64,000 bases of DNA from Dendrolimus kikuchii (taxonomy: Eukaryota; Arthropoda; Insecta; Lepidoptera; Lasiocampidae), in NCBI GenBank assembly GCA_019925095.2, contig JAHHIN020000030.1, positions 682,001 to 746,000 of the forward strand. The letters run 5' to 3'. Of this stretch, positions 53,741-64,000 are shown piece after piece (the stretch's first letter is position 1; each line of letters starts with the position of its first letter). The position numbers and the translations under genes were made by a program. Under the pieces are notes generated by a model. That model saw nothing but the letters and a program-made list of their open reading frames with translations. It made no database searches and was not told the origin of the DNA.

Positions 53741-55846
53741 TTTTTTTTTGTTTTTTTTTTGTTTTTGAGGCGAGGGAGATTTACGCACAAACTGGGTCGT
53801 TGCTAGGGGAACGACACGCGTCGGTCGGGGGCGATAACACTGCAGCAATAGTATGCTCTTGGCAGCGCTCCGTCCGCGATCGACGTCACAGAATAGTGTG
53901 GAAGACTCCGAGCGTTGCTACACGAGCGAGCAACCCCAATACCCACTAAAAACCCCCTCCTCCCTGACGACCCTGCGCTTTGTATGTGTTGGAAAGGCTG
54001 AGATTTAGAACATAGTTACGCCCAGCCGATCCAGCGCAATAAAGTGCCTGGAGTGTGCCCTGGGAGAACACACCCCACTTCGTTGTGCGGGGGTAGAAGG
54101 TCCTTTGCTCTCCTAGCAAGCTAAAGGCCCCCCGCGGTAAACGGAACCTAACTCAGGGAGGGAAGTAATGCGCGTACCTGCCTCTCCGGGTGCCAGCTGA
54201 AGGCCGGCGACCTCGAGAAGACGCATTGGCACGCGCTGCAGGACTTCTCTCCCTGTCTCATTCTGCGGCCTCCTTGAGTGACATTACTGTCTCGCAAAAA
54301 GTAACCGCAGCCCCCCAATTGTCGCTGCTCTGCAGCATGGCCTTGACCAAGTCGCAGAGCGAGTCGACTGGACCTACGTGCGTCTCAAGTTCGAAACGCT
54401 GCGGCGCCCATGCGGCGCACTCGACAAGCGTGTGTAACGCCGTGTCGGGCGCGCCGCACTGGCGGCAGTCCTGGGAAGGCAAGCAGCCCACAATGCGACA
54501 CAGATACTTATCGAAACATCCGTGTCCGGTAAGTATCTGTGTCGTCCTGAAAGTCAGGGTGCCGCTGGTGCGGTTGACCCATTCCGTCAGCTGTGGCCTG
54601 ATTGCATCCACCGTGTAGCCGCCATAGGCCGCAGGGTTGTCGAGCTCTTGAGACCAGACGGCGATCATGGAGGCGGTTTCCCGCTTCCTGATCGCCTCGA
54701 TTTCGACCTGACAGAAGGTCAGGCCTCTAGCTAGGGCATCCTGCCGGGTGCGACGCACCTCTGCCAGGACGTTCGCCTGGAGATGCCAGGGCGGATCGCC
54801 TGCCAGGAGGGTGGCCGCCGTCCGCGACACTGTGCGAAACCCCCGTATGGTCCTCACGGCCAGAACCCGCTGCGCCCGGTGCAGCAGGGTTCTGTTGTGG
54901 CGGTGAAGTGCAGTGGACCAGACGGGTGCACCGTACAGCGCCATACTCCTCAGGATGCCAGAGTAAAGTTTCCGCGTCGCACCCCCCGGGCCCCCCACGT
55001 TGGGAAGCAGCCTGAAGAGTGCGCCCGCGGATTTGACGAGTTTGGGAACTAGCTGCTCAAAGTGCGCTTTGAACAGCCATTTCCCATCGAGAACTAGCCC
55101 CAGATATTTCATCTGGGGCCCTACTCTAATCGCCACCCCTTGGACCGAAACGGTCAAGTCCGCGGGGGGATTGCGAAATTTCCTATGGAACATGACGGCC
55201 TCGGTTTTCGCGGGGGAGACCCTCAAGCCCAGCCTAGCTATTCGATCTACGACAATCGCCAACCCGGCGTTGGCGACGTCCACGGATTCCGCAAATGACG
55301 CAGCGCGTGCCGTGAGTAGGGTGTCGTCCGCAAAGCAGATCAGCCCTACCCCGGGCAGGACCGGAACCCGAAGGATCCAGTCATAACCTACGTTCCAAAG
55401 AATCGGCCCGAGGACCGACCCCTGTGGAACGCCGCACGCGACGCGTCGCCAACCTAACACGGGATTGCCGGACTCACCGCCCTCCCAAAGGATATGTCGA
55501 TCCTGCAGGTACGCGCCCAACAGCCTCGTGAGGTACGAGGGGACTCCATGCGCGCGGAGCCCCTCCCTGATCGTCTCATGAGGGAGGCTGTTAAAGGCGT
55601 TCGCTATGTCTAGCGACACCGCAAGAACGACATCCTTCGCTTGGACGGCTTCGTCCGTCAACGTTCGCAGTGTCTCGAAGGCGTCCATCGTGGAGCGCCT
55701 CCGCCGAAACCCGAACTGCGTTTCTGAAAGCCCTGGCTCCACAGCGTCGAGATGCTTCACGAGCCGCTCCGCCAAGATCTTTTCGAAGACCTTAGCGACC
55801 TCGTTCAGCAGCACTATGGGCCTGAAGGCGGACGGATCGTTGGGAG
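53741..55846 (-). mobile_element. R1-clade LINE, 5'-truncated, with 16-bp target duplication
   Basis: Direct repeats TTTATCTATGCTCTAG flank it exactly at 53725-53740 and 55847-55862. The 3' end is an A-rich tail (T-rich on +, from 53741) and the 5' end is cut within the RT, the classic result of target-primed reverse transcription. It is GC-rich against AT-rich flanks. Confidence 0.9.
54258..55846 (-). CDS. RT and C-terminal region of R1-clade LINE (5'-truncated)
   Basis: Open to the element's broken 5' edge; the GTG near 55814 is not a start. It begins at F-R-P-I-V-L-L-N-E-V, then T-Q-F-G-F-R, D-I-A-N-A-F-N-S-L, G-V-P-Q-G-S-V-L-G-P, the catalytic F-A-D-D (Phe in place of the usual Tyr), K-Y-L-G-L-V-L-D-G, and a C-terminal zinc knuckle-like cluster (C-R-Q-C-x8-H-x4-C). 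Endonuclease and ORF1 are absent, so it cannot move alone. Relative at 58341-60039 differs substantially in sequence. Confidence 0.85.
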
Positions 55847-55862
55847 TTTATCTATGCTCTAG

Positions 55863-56690
55863 TAACTTAACCTGGGATTGATTTGTTATTTAAAACTTTA
55901 CATTTAGGGTTATGTAGGAATTTTAGCATAAGACTGAAATAGGTATTAACGAATTTGACCTTCTGTAATGTAAGTCTTTGTAGTAATAGTGATTTTTCTC
56001 AAAAACTATTGGATCTACCCTGAGACGAAGGAATAAAAGCAAATATTGAGCCCACGTGAACAAAGCGCCAAATGAAGTGAGAAGCATTATGTATGCCAAC
56101 TTTGCCCGTGGTTTCTCTCGAGTTAATGTTTTCAAACGCAAACGGTACAATTTTTTCGCTATAGAAGTAGCTATGTGCTATTCCAGACTATAATATATCT
56201 CTGTGCCAAATTTCATACAGATCTGTTCAGCTGTTCTGGCGTGGTTGAGCAACAAACATCTATCCAAACTTTCGTATTTATAGCATTGTAGTGGAACACT
56301 TATAAGCCAATAGATGGCGCTGTGCAATAATTGAGGTCGCAAACGTTTCCCGAAATATACAAATAATATATGCAAAATTTCTAACAGTAATAGATGAGCC
56401 TCGCTGAAATATCTTCCTTTGAGACGGTGACGGAGAAGCATTCCATCTCGCTCCTCCACCCTAACTAGCTGTGCCCGCAACTCCGTCCGCGTGGAATTTC
56501 CTAATAAAAATTAATTGCGGAACTGCTGTTTTAATTTAATAATTTCTTGATGTAAAATTGCATAATATGTGACGTCACACTAGGGAGGGTCGAGTCTCAC
56601 GAATGTGACCAGCTGTGACAAGGAAGGGGGAGGGGTCGAACATCATGAAATTCGTGTGACATAATTTGTGTATGGCCCCTTAGTGGCACG
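55863..56690. other. Non-coding stretch with retroposon and MITE pieces
   Basis: 56463-56500 starts with CTAGCTGTGCCCGCAAC-type sequence; 56505-56690 is a MITE half of the GGCCATCCAT family (GTGACGTCACACTAGGG). Confidence 0.5.
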
Positions 56691-56818
56691 GTTTCAGCGC
56701 CCTTTAGCGAATGACAGCACATTTGTAGCACCTTTGGCGTTGCAAATGTCCATTGGCGATGGTAACCGCTTTCCATCAGACGGGCCGTCTGCCAGTCTGC
56801 TGAGCTCATGTAATTAAA
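56691..56818 (+). mobile_element. SINE-A copy, 5'-truncated and diverged
   Basis: Only the 3' third (GCACCTTTGGCGTTGCAAAT to ATGTAATTAAAAATT). Confidence 0.6.
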
Positions 56819-57074
56819 AATTAATACTAAGTTCTCATAACGCACTACGGTACGATCGTCTTCCTTTAGCCGGCTTCACTATGACAGTTCTAGACTCCGT
56901 CTCTCTAGGTACCATCATTTAACGCTTATAACCAATTACATACAAAGACTTATTCATAGTTCGTTGTACCTCCGTCCAATATAACTTAATCTCTAATATC
57001 TGCACTCGGCATAAGGAGCGAGGGGTCATCTAAAAATTAGGTCAAGGCATCTATCAAATTCAAACGATTAGAAA

Positions 57075-57297
57075 ATGGGTCAATATGGCGACGCAAGTTG
57101 TGAAACAAAAATTATCTTTTTATTGTTATTAACGGGGCAGAGTCATCTTGGACTTCATTATCTTGATTACAGCTTATTCCTTAATTACAGAGTATCAAGA
57201 TTCTTTAGATTGTCAGAGAATTTGAAACTGCAAACGCCTGTCAACAGAACAAGGTTTTACAACAAGTCTTTTGTCGTCCAGGCCATTCAACTCTGGT
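57075..57297 (+). pseudogene. LINE RT C-terminal fragment cut by SINE-A
   Basis: Codons just before the SINE read R-T-R-F-Y-N-K-S-F-V-V-Q-A-I-Q-L-W, the common LINE RT tail motif (usually followed by N). The SINE-A begins right after the Trp codon. Confidence 0.5.
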
Positions 57298-57605
57298 TTT
57301 TTTTATTGCAGGAGTTCAGCTAACTGGCAGACGGCCCACTTGATGGAAAGCGGTTACCATCGCTTATGGACATTTGCAACACCAAAGGTGCTACAAATAC
57401 GCTGCTGCTCTCTTAAGGGGGACTGGAACCTGGTCACTAATGCCGGAACACAACTCAAGGTTGTTATGGCGACATACTTTAGACCAGGGGTGGTAGCCAT
57501 CCAGTCGGGCGAATGGCCTACCACCTGGCTGTGGGTTGTTTGGTCGCCTCTTACGACAGGCCGCCCGGCCGCAGGAAATTGTATTCTTTCTCCGTTCCTG
57601 CACGA
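57297..57605 (-). mobile_element. SINE-A full-length copy inside a LINE remnant
   Basis: Antisense; T-run at 57297 to CTGCACGA at 57605. Confidence 0.75.
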
Positions 57606-57732
57606 AACATCATTCATTACCTTCCTCTAATAAGTATATAATATAATACGTGTATTTATGTATGTATATATATTACTCTTTATTAACAAACTAAATTATT
57701 GTACAAGTGCTGGTTTAGCAACTAACGACCAT

Positions 57733-58338
57733 TGTTGTTCTTCCTATACTCCATCCAAATGTTGTCTGGAAGAAATCACCGTGGGGCGATAAGACCGCCG
57801 ATTGTACTTGTATATTGTTACGACCGAGGTGCCGGCAACGGCAAATTCACATCTGTGTCTGTAGAAATACATTTTATTACCTTTTTGGCATTAAGACTTC
57901 TTTTGTTTACTTTGTGTTTAAAAATTGTGATTAGAAAAACAGCCCATTGTGTATTGTAATCTTTTATGGCAGTCATTAGCCAAGTGTGATTCTAGGAAAT
58001 TCGGTCACGCTGCCGAGGAGACATTGCATCCGGGCAGTATAAAGCAATGCCTCGATTGATGGACGAGGCAGTCGAGCGATAACCACAAGCGGAGCAAGAC
58101 TTGTGTACATTCGGTAAACTATTTAGTGACGGTCTTTGCGCGTGTTATTGAATCGTGCTTTACGTTTGGACTGGTTGTGTTAAGTTATATTTGTACCTGT
58201 GTTATACCTGTTTGTATAGTTCTAATAAATTCTATAGTAATTCCAACGGCATTTTAATTCGAGTCCTGCAACTTGTAACAATATTAATGTTCTTGATGTT
58301 ATGTAGCATTTTTGTACAATAAAGTATATTCTATTCTA
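57733..58338 (+). mobile_element. CR1-like LINE 3' UTR interrupted by a solo LTR
   Basis: 57733-57811 carries the two-step hairpin (57763-57799). The UTR resumes at 58285 and ends AATAAAGTATATTCTATTCT, the same end as at 44380. An LTR sits between. Confidence 0.7.
57816..58280 (+). mobile_element. Solo LTR, 465 bp, with ATAT target duplication
   Basis: Termini TGTTACGACC and CTTGTAACA; ATAT flanks both sides (57812-57815, 58281-58284). A 4-bp ATAT duplication is usual for some Ty3/gypsy retroelements. Contains a TATAAAGCAATGCC-type block and AATAAATTCTATAG. Confidence 0.8.
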
Positions 58339-58340
58339 CA

Positions 58341-60039
58341 GTTGTTAAGGCAGACTCGCTCCCTGTAGGGGCGCCCTGCGGATTCACCATCCGCCTACCG
58401 GCCCATTGTGCTGCTGGACGAAGTCGGAAAGCTCTTTGAGCGTATCATCGTAGACCGCCTCGTCCAGCATCTATCGACGACGGGGCCGGACCTGGCGGAC
58501 AACCAGTTCGGTTTCCGCACGGGGCGCTCCACAATCGACGCCGTCATGCGTCTGAGAGGCCTGGCGGAGGACGCAGTTTCCCAGGGCGAGGTTCTGTTGG
58601 CGGTGTCCTTAGACATCGCCAACGCCTTCAACTCCTTGCCCTGGCCGTGCATCATGGAGGCACTCCGGTACTTCCGGGTGCCGTCCTACCTCCGCCGAAT
58701 AGTCGGGGCATATTTATGTGAAAGAGCCGTCATCTACCCGATCCACGAGGGATGGAATCGGCGAGCTATGGTGTGCGGTGTTCCACAGGGGTCGGTTCTA
58801 GGTCCCCTCCTGTGGAACATTGCATACGACTGGATATTGAGGTGTCGGGTCCTCCCGGGCGTTAGGGTCGTATGTTACGCAGACGACACGCTGATCGCCG
58901 CACGCGGGAGGACCCATCGACAGGCGTGCCTTCTAGGCACGGCTGGGGTGTCGTCTATCGTAGGCAGGATCCGGCGTCTTGGACTGGAGGTGGCGTTGCA
59001 GAAGACCGAGGCCGTGATGTTTCACGGTCCTCGTAATCGCCCACCTCCAGATACCAGCATAATAGTAGGAGGCATCCGCATCGGCATCGGCGAGACCATG
59101 AAGTACCTAGGATTGGTCCTCGATGGCCGGTGGGATTTTTCGGCACACTTTCGGCAGCTGCTCCCCAGACTCAAGGGGGCGGCGGGTGCGCTATCGCGCT
59201 TGCTCCCCAACATTGGGGGGCCGAACGCCACGTGTCGGAAACTCTTCGAAGGCATCGTACGCTCGATGGCCCTCTATGGGGCCCCGGTCTGGGCGGACCG
59301 CCTGACGGCCCGAAACGCTGCGCTGCTTCGTCAGGCACAGCGTGTATTGGCCGTCAGAGCAATAAGAGGATACCGTACGGTGTCCTTCGAAGTGGCCTCG
59401 CTACTCGCCGGATCCCCCCCATGGGACCTGGAAGCCAGGGTCCTAGCGTCGCTGTATACGTGGCGCAAAGAGGCCCTGGCCAGGGGCACCAGACCCGCGC
59501 CTCGCGAGATCGAGGCGTGCCGGTCGGAGCTCCGCCAGGTTGCCGTGGGGGTCTGGGAAGAACGCCTTCGACGCCCCAGCGCGGGCCCCGCCACCATCGA
59601 GGCGGTGAGGCCCGTCCTGCACGAATGGCTTAATAGACGTCACGGCACCCTGACGTTCAGGCTGACGCAGGTCCTCTCGGGGCACGGCTGCTTCGGGAGG
59701 TACCTGTGTCGCCTCGGCCGCGAGCTAACGTCAGGGTGCCATCACTGTGACACAGGCGACGAGGATACGGCGCTGCACACACTCCAGGACTGTCCAGCAT
59801 GGACAGAGCAGCGCCGAGACCTCGTCGCCTTTACCGGATTTGACACCTCGCTCCCGGCCGTGGTTCGCACCATGGTCGGGAGCAAACCCGGATGGGACGC
59901 CGTCTCTTTCTTCTGTGAGCGCGTCATGCTTGCGAAGGAGGAGGCGGAGCGGGAGCGTGAGCGGACGTCATTGCTCCGCTCCCGCCAAAGGAGGACGCGC
60001 CGACGCCGGAGGGCGGACTTCGACCTTCGGCCACCGTAA
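58341..60039 (+). pseudogene. RT and C-terminal region of a second R1-clade LINE
   Basis: From the GAT at 58381 the frame is open to 60039 (about 552 codons). In-frame sequence at the start reads S-A-Y-R-P-I-V-L-L-D-E-V-G-K. Then N-Q-F-G-F-R, D-I-A-N-A-F-N-S-L, G-V-P-Q-G-S-V-L-G-P, the catalytic C-Y-A-D-D, and a C-terminal C-H-H-C-x9-H-x4-C cluster followed by an Arg-rich tail. Upstream of about 58378 similarity continues in another frame and the main frame meets a TAG at 58366, so there is one frameshift near the 5' edge. The endonuclease is missing. Confidence 0.8.
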
Positions 60040-60470
60040 GCGGGCGGCGCGGGTGGGGCCCCTTGGGGCATAGGGGTTCTCACTCACCCGCACACGCCGT
60101 CGAGATGAGAGCGCAAGTGTTCCGCGCGCGCTCATTTCTCCTCCCGTGGGGCGCGTTACAGACCGCCCCACGCCCGGACTAGACATGGACGACGCTGGGG
60201 ATTTAATCCCCCGGCAATGGAAGAGGCCTCGTGAGGGAGGCCCACGCCTGCCAGGGCATGCGGAGCCGGGAATCCCAATTACCCGTAGCCCTGGCATAAG
60301 GCGCAGGACGGAACACCCAGGGGTTTTAGTGGGTATCCCTAACTGGGGAGTGGCAATAGCGTGGCACCAGTTTTGACTGGGCGCGCTAGTGCCACCCCCG
60401 ATCTGGCGAATCCCACACACGGGTCGCGAATTATTCCCCCAGGCGTGGCGGCGCAGCAGTGTGCGGGGCA

Positions 60471-60833
60471 TTTTTTTTTGGAGCTGGACCCAGCTGAATA
60501 GCCGCAAATGGCTGTTTTAGCGATACCGGACTTTGGGAGCTTCCCGACTCCGTGGGAGCGGAGGCGTTCAGCCCGGAAGCAGCGCGCTCGAGGAGGCACC
60601 TCCTGTGAGGTTCGACCTCGGCTCGACCGCTGCGGGGGATTGACTCTATATTGAGATTTAGCCGTAAAAGGCTGAATGAGCTAAGCCAACAGGCTGAAGT
60701 GATTATTTGGGGACTAATCATCTCCGCCGGCGGAGCCGATCCTAGTCTATCATTACTACCGCTTCGCAACGTGTTATAGCTGGAGGAGAAGAAGCGGCGG
60801 AAGAAACTCTCCAGCAACACGCCTAAGCTAATC
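60471..60833 (-). mobile_element. LINE 3' tail nested in the R1 3' UTR, with 12-bp target duplication
   Basis: Flanks GTGTGCGGGGCA (60459-60470) and GTGTGCGGCGCA (60834-60845) differ at one base. A T-run at 60471-60479 marks the minus-strand A tail. It contains the pseudoknot-like module (60759-60765/60791-60797 and 60779-60785/60809-60815). Confidence 0.8.
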
Positions 60834-61149
60834 GTGTGCGGCGCACGAGTCTTGACTACCTATATATACACTGTTTGCTTACTTCAGGCATTAAAAAAAA
60901 CAGTGGTTAGTAAAATATGCTGAAATCGTTATATTTCCAAGACCTTTTTAATATGCAATTCATTATTAATGCATTTTTTCTAATGCAACTACCTTCGCGA
61001 CCCTTCTGCTTACCCCGCAAGCGGCAGAGCCTGAAGACACGTGGTCAACGGCTGCGAAGATACGTATACTGCCATCCTACCGTAAAATCGCGGTTATTTC
61101 CATTCCGCACCAAATAATATTATTTCCGCTGTTATAAAATTTCTTAGAG

Positions 61150-61261
61150 GTCGGCAACGCGTTGGCGACACCCCTGGTGTTGCAAACGTCTATAGGCGAC
61201 GGTAACCACTTTCCATCAGGTGGGCCGTCTACCTGTTTGCCTACTTCAGGCAATAAAAAAA
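61150..61261 (+). mobile_element. SINE-A relative, 3' part
   Basis: Diverged subfamily ending ACTTCAGGCAATAAAAAAA; a similar end is at 60868-60898. Confidence 0.5.
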
Positions 61262-61394
61262 TTATGTGGATGAATCTTAGATAGATATTATTTCTTGCCT
61301 GATGAAAGAGTTATGTCAGGTACTTTTTGTAATAATTTTTTTTACATAAAAGCTTGCTTTCTAATAGATTTTTTATATCTGTACATATATAAAA

Positions 61395-61640
61395 CTAGCT
61401 GTGACCAGCGACCTCGTCCGCGTGGAATTTAATTTAATTTGCCTTCCGGTGCGACGACCGCGGCAGCGTGCGCGTGAAACATTCATTTTTTCTAAAATAA
61501 AAATTCGCCTAAGTTACTTCTTATAACGTCAGCTATCTACCAGTGGAAGTTCCGTCAAAATCGGTCCAGCCGTTTCAGAGATAAGCCGCAACAAACAGAC
61601 AGACAAAACAAAAAAAAATACATTTGCATGTAAGTACCGT
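61395..61640 (+). mobile_element. CTAGCTGTGCCCGCG-type retroposon
   Basis: Starts AACTAGCTGTGACCAGCGAC and includes CAAAATCGGTCCAGCCGTTT near the end. Class undetermined. Confidence 0.5.
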
Positions 61641-61809
61641 ATATACTTTCATATAGTAAAAAGCTGTTATTTTGACATTACAAACAGATATTTCAATTTT
61701 ATTTATTTGTATAGATGTAAAGATTACTTGACTTTGCTAACATATCAACGCACAGCCCAAAGTATTGTATTTTTTTCTACTTAGCTAGCTTAATTAGATT
61801 ATTTATATA

Positions 61810-62018
61810 TAGGGTATATGCCCGTTCGAATGGCTTCCACCCGTGGTCTAGAGTATGCCGCCATAAAACCTCAAGTCCTGTGGCCAGGTTCCAGTCTCCT
61901 TTTAGAGAGCCGCGGCACATCGGTAGCACCTTTGGTGTTGCAACAGTTCATAGGCGGTAACCGCTCTCCATCAAGCAGGACGTCTGTCTGTCTATAAAAT
62001 TCGTGCATTAAAAAAATT
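61810..62018 (+). mobile_element. SINE-A copy, 5'-truncated and diverged
   Basis: From GGTATATGCCCG to GTGCATTAAAAAAATT. Confidence 0.65.
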
Positions 62019-62032
62019 TTGTTTTTTTAGTC

Positions 62033-62302
62033 CGAACAGGAGGCTCTCAAGCGCCGCAAATATGCTACAATTGGAAATGGTTACACATTTGGGGTGGCAA
62101 CTATGAGTCCGTGGGGTCCTGACGCCCTAAAGGTCTACCGCGACGTCGCCAAACGTCTGGTAGACGCCACACGCGACCAGAAGGCCTGGCGTCCATTTTT
62201 CTCAAAGATTAAGCGTTGCTATACAAAGTGGTAACGCCGCCAGCCTTCTGGGAACGTTCCCGGCAAATGACAGTGGTTTGGGACAATTAACTTATCTTTA
62301 GG
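62033..62302 (+). pseudogene. LINE polyprotein C-terminal fragment with frameshift
   Basis: First frame reads S-P-W-G-P-D-A-L-K-V-Y-R-D-V-A-K-R-L and breaks near 62215; the signature then continues in another frame as G-N-A-A-S-L-L-G-T-F and reaches a stop at about 62302. It matches the broken minus-strand fragment at 27426-27655. The product would be non-functional. Confidence 0.65.
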
Positions 62303-62504
62303 CGTTTTTCTCTTTTTTATTTAGTTTCAGTTTTTATGTAGTTTGTAGTATATTTATAAGTTAATTTATTTTTAGTATTTAATTCTTTATAAAATATATA
62401 TAAAATCTTTTAAGTTAATTTTAGTTTGATATTATTTGATTTAAGGTGAGATTATGTACAATGAAATACGAAAATAAAGATTCATATAAGATATTATATA
62501 AAAC

Positions 62505-63285
62505 TAGCTGTGCCCGCGACGTCGTCCGCGTGGAATTTGCTTTCAAAACCCTCCGATTTTGAAACATTCTTCATTGGTGCCCCGCTCCTATTGGTCTTAG
62601 CGTGATGATATATAGCCTATAGCCTTCGTCGATAAATGGGCTAACCAACACTGAAAGAATTTTTCAAATCAGACCAGTAGTTCCTGAGATTAGCGCGTTC
62701 AATCAAACAATATATTAGTATATTTGGCTACAACACTAATATTTACATTTTAAATATCGCGACATCTTTTGAATGAAACGTCCGAATTGAATAATTCAAA
62801 AAGTTCTAGAAAGGTATTGAATTCGTCTTGAATATGGAGTAATTTATTTTGATAAGGATTAATACCAAGGTACAAAGTAAAGAGTTTTTGAAGCGACAGC
62901 ATTTTTATTATTTAAAAAAATAAAAAATAAAACACTTATTGTGAGATAACTACAATAGTTAGACATATGGTTACGGGATATTTTTTGTAGACAATTATAT
63001 GTTCTGCAAAGTGGTAGTACATTGTTTTGTTCTATAATCAATAGTTTTCGCAGCGCACGCCGTGTAAGGATTTCTTCGGGTCATTTTTTTACACCTTGGG
63101 TTACATTATTGGACTTTTAGTAACGATCCCTAATTTTTTTGAAACATAATATAGCCTATAGATTTCCTCGATAAATGTGCTATGCAACACTAAAAGAATT
63201 TTCAAATCGGACCGGCGGTTCCTGAGATTAGCGCGTTTAAACAAACAAACAAGCTCTTCAGCTTTATAATATTAGTATAGATATT
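62505..63285 (+). mobile_element. Two CTAGCTGTGCCCGCG-type retroposon copies
   Basis: 62505-62735 begins AACTAGCTGTGCCCGCGACG; 63120-63285 is the 3' half of a related copy (GAGATTAGCGCGTTTAAACA to ATATTAGTATAGAT). The sequence between them is AT-rich and unassigned. Confidence 0.55.
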
Positions 63286-63289
63286 ATAC

Positions 63290-63828
63290 TTAAAGTTTTT
63301 TTAGCAAAGGAATAGAATGAACGCAATGAAAGCATATTTATTTGAACATAGGCGCATTATTTACGGTAGAATGCGCGACTACAAGCCGTGACCTGCCGTT
63401 AACGTATCAACGATATTTTCCAAAGACCGAAGATAAACATATGTCGTGAATATGATAGGGATGTGTGGAATTATGCATTATCTATGGAGGGTAGAGGTAA
63501 GGAGAATCATCTCATATAGGAAAATAGTTGAAGAAGTGTCCAGTTGTAAGCTGTAAATAACAGTTCAAAAACCGTCCACAATGGCGCTGAAGTAGACAAA
63601 GGGTATGGTGTGAATGTAGCTGTTGTAGACGAATCAAAGTATGCCGAGTTAAAAGAATTAATATCTTTGGCGACTAGAGTAGTTGGTGACAGTACACTGT
63701 TGTAAAACGTCAACTATTTACGTAGTACAAAGTAATTTACTAAATATAACCTCAAAGAATTGTTAGGTGGAAACGTGAATAGTGATCTTATTTCGTGAAT
63801 TTTGAATAATACGCTTTTTTTATTTTTG
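63290..63828. other. Non-coding stretch
   Basis: No supported gene or repeat. Confidence 0.45.
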
Positions 63829-63829
63829 T

Positions 63830-64000
63830 TTATTGCAGGAGTTCAGCAGACAGGCAGACGGCCCACTTGATGGAAAGCGGTTACCATCGCCTATGGACAT
63901 TTACAACACCAAAGGTGCTACAAATGCGCTGCTGCTCTTTTAAAAGAGACTGGAACCTGGTTACTAATGCCGGAACACAACTTAAGGCTATTATGGCGGC
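63830..64000 (-). mobile_element. SINE-A copy running off the window
   Basis: Antisense, A-rich end at about 63816-63835, 3' half visible; the 5' half lies beyond the window. Confidence 0.75.

Larger units (their letters stand above)
58341..60900 (+). mobile_element. Second R1-clade LINE copy, 5'-truncated, with a nested insertion
   Basis: GC-rich body, 3' UTR to about 60890 ending in an A-run; ACAGT occurs on both sides as a weak candidate target duplication. The 3' UTR is split by another LINE tail at 60471-60833. Confidence 0.65.

Noticed and set aside
54190..55386. Plus-strand frames over the R1 element
   Set aside because: GC-rich shadows of the minus-strand RT.
59123..60507. Other frames in the second R1 element
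   Set aside because: High GC content leaves all frames open; only the RT frame has motifs.

Overview
The window looks like insect nuclear DNA, most likely a moth or butterfly. It is AT-rich and crowded with short retroposons, 5'-truncated LINE copies of at least six kinds, solo LTRs, MITEs and microsatellites, and holds almost no host coding sequence. The lepidopteran assignment rests on the look of the repeat families (my memory) and is an inference; the insect origin is safer, from R1-clade, Jockey-type and RTE-type LINEs and TATA plus TCAGT promoter signals.

Positions 3-929 hold the 3' part of a PHD-finger, coiled-coil and FP-type protein that resembles ORF1 of CR1-like LINEs. Next come an AT-rich spacer and the 3' end of another retroelement ending in a (TTTC)n tail at about 1862.

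Positions 1863-13770 are the main content: a Polinton/Maverick element (integrated adintovirus-like virus) with an apparently intact core set on the + strand. In order these are a small lysine-rich spliced gene, spliced protein-primed DNA polymerase B, packaging ATPase, an adenovirus pX-like peptide, a conserved unknown protein, integrase with a C-terminal chromodomain, a probable penton/minor capsid protein, a pVI-like glycine-rich protein, the double jelly-roll major capsid protein and an adenovirus-type cysteine protease. The two leftmost genes need splicing to gain a start codon; the ATPase-to-capsid block is packed with spacings of -16 to +11 nt. A 529-bp, almost identical inverted copy of part of the capsid gene lies at the left edge. 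I found no terminal inverted repeats, so one or both ends are lost, rearranged or outside the window.

Positions 13.8-64 kb are a transposon graveyard. One SINE-like family of about 310 bp occurs about 18 times, once inserted in itself and once with a clean 9-bp target duplication. Other content: tRNA-derived SINEs, a 1.48-kb imperfect inverted repeat (16663-18143), Helitron-like pieces, a 200-bp MITE with 44-bp inverted ends (50759-50958), three LTRs of one family, two R1-clade LINE copies with long open RT frames (54258-55846 minus, 58341-60039 plus), a CR1-like RT (44672-45570 minus), a Jockey-type RT fragment (26141-26995), an RNase H-bearing LINE remnant (32162-32872 minus) and RTE-type remnants. 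The only host-gene candidate is a weak first coding exon at 46652-46698.

RNA-like folds recur in LINE 3' ends: a double-helix module in H-type pseudoknot order, a two-step hairpin, and a GAAA-tetraloop hairpin. The first two show paired substitutions between copies and are shared by elements with different coding regions.
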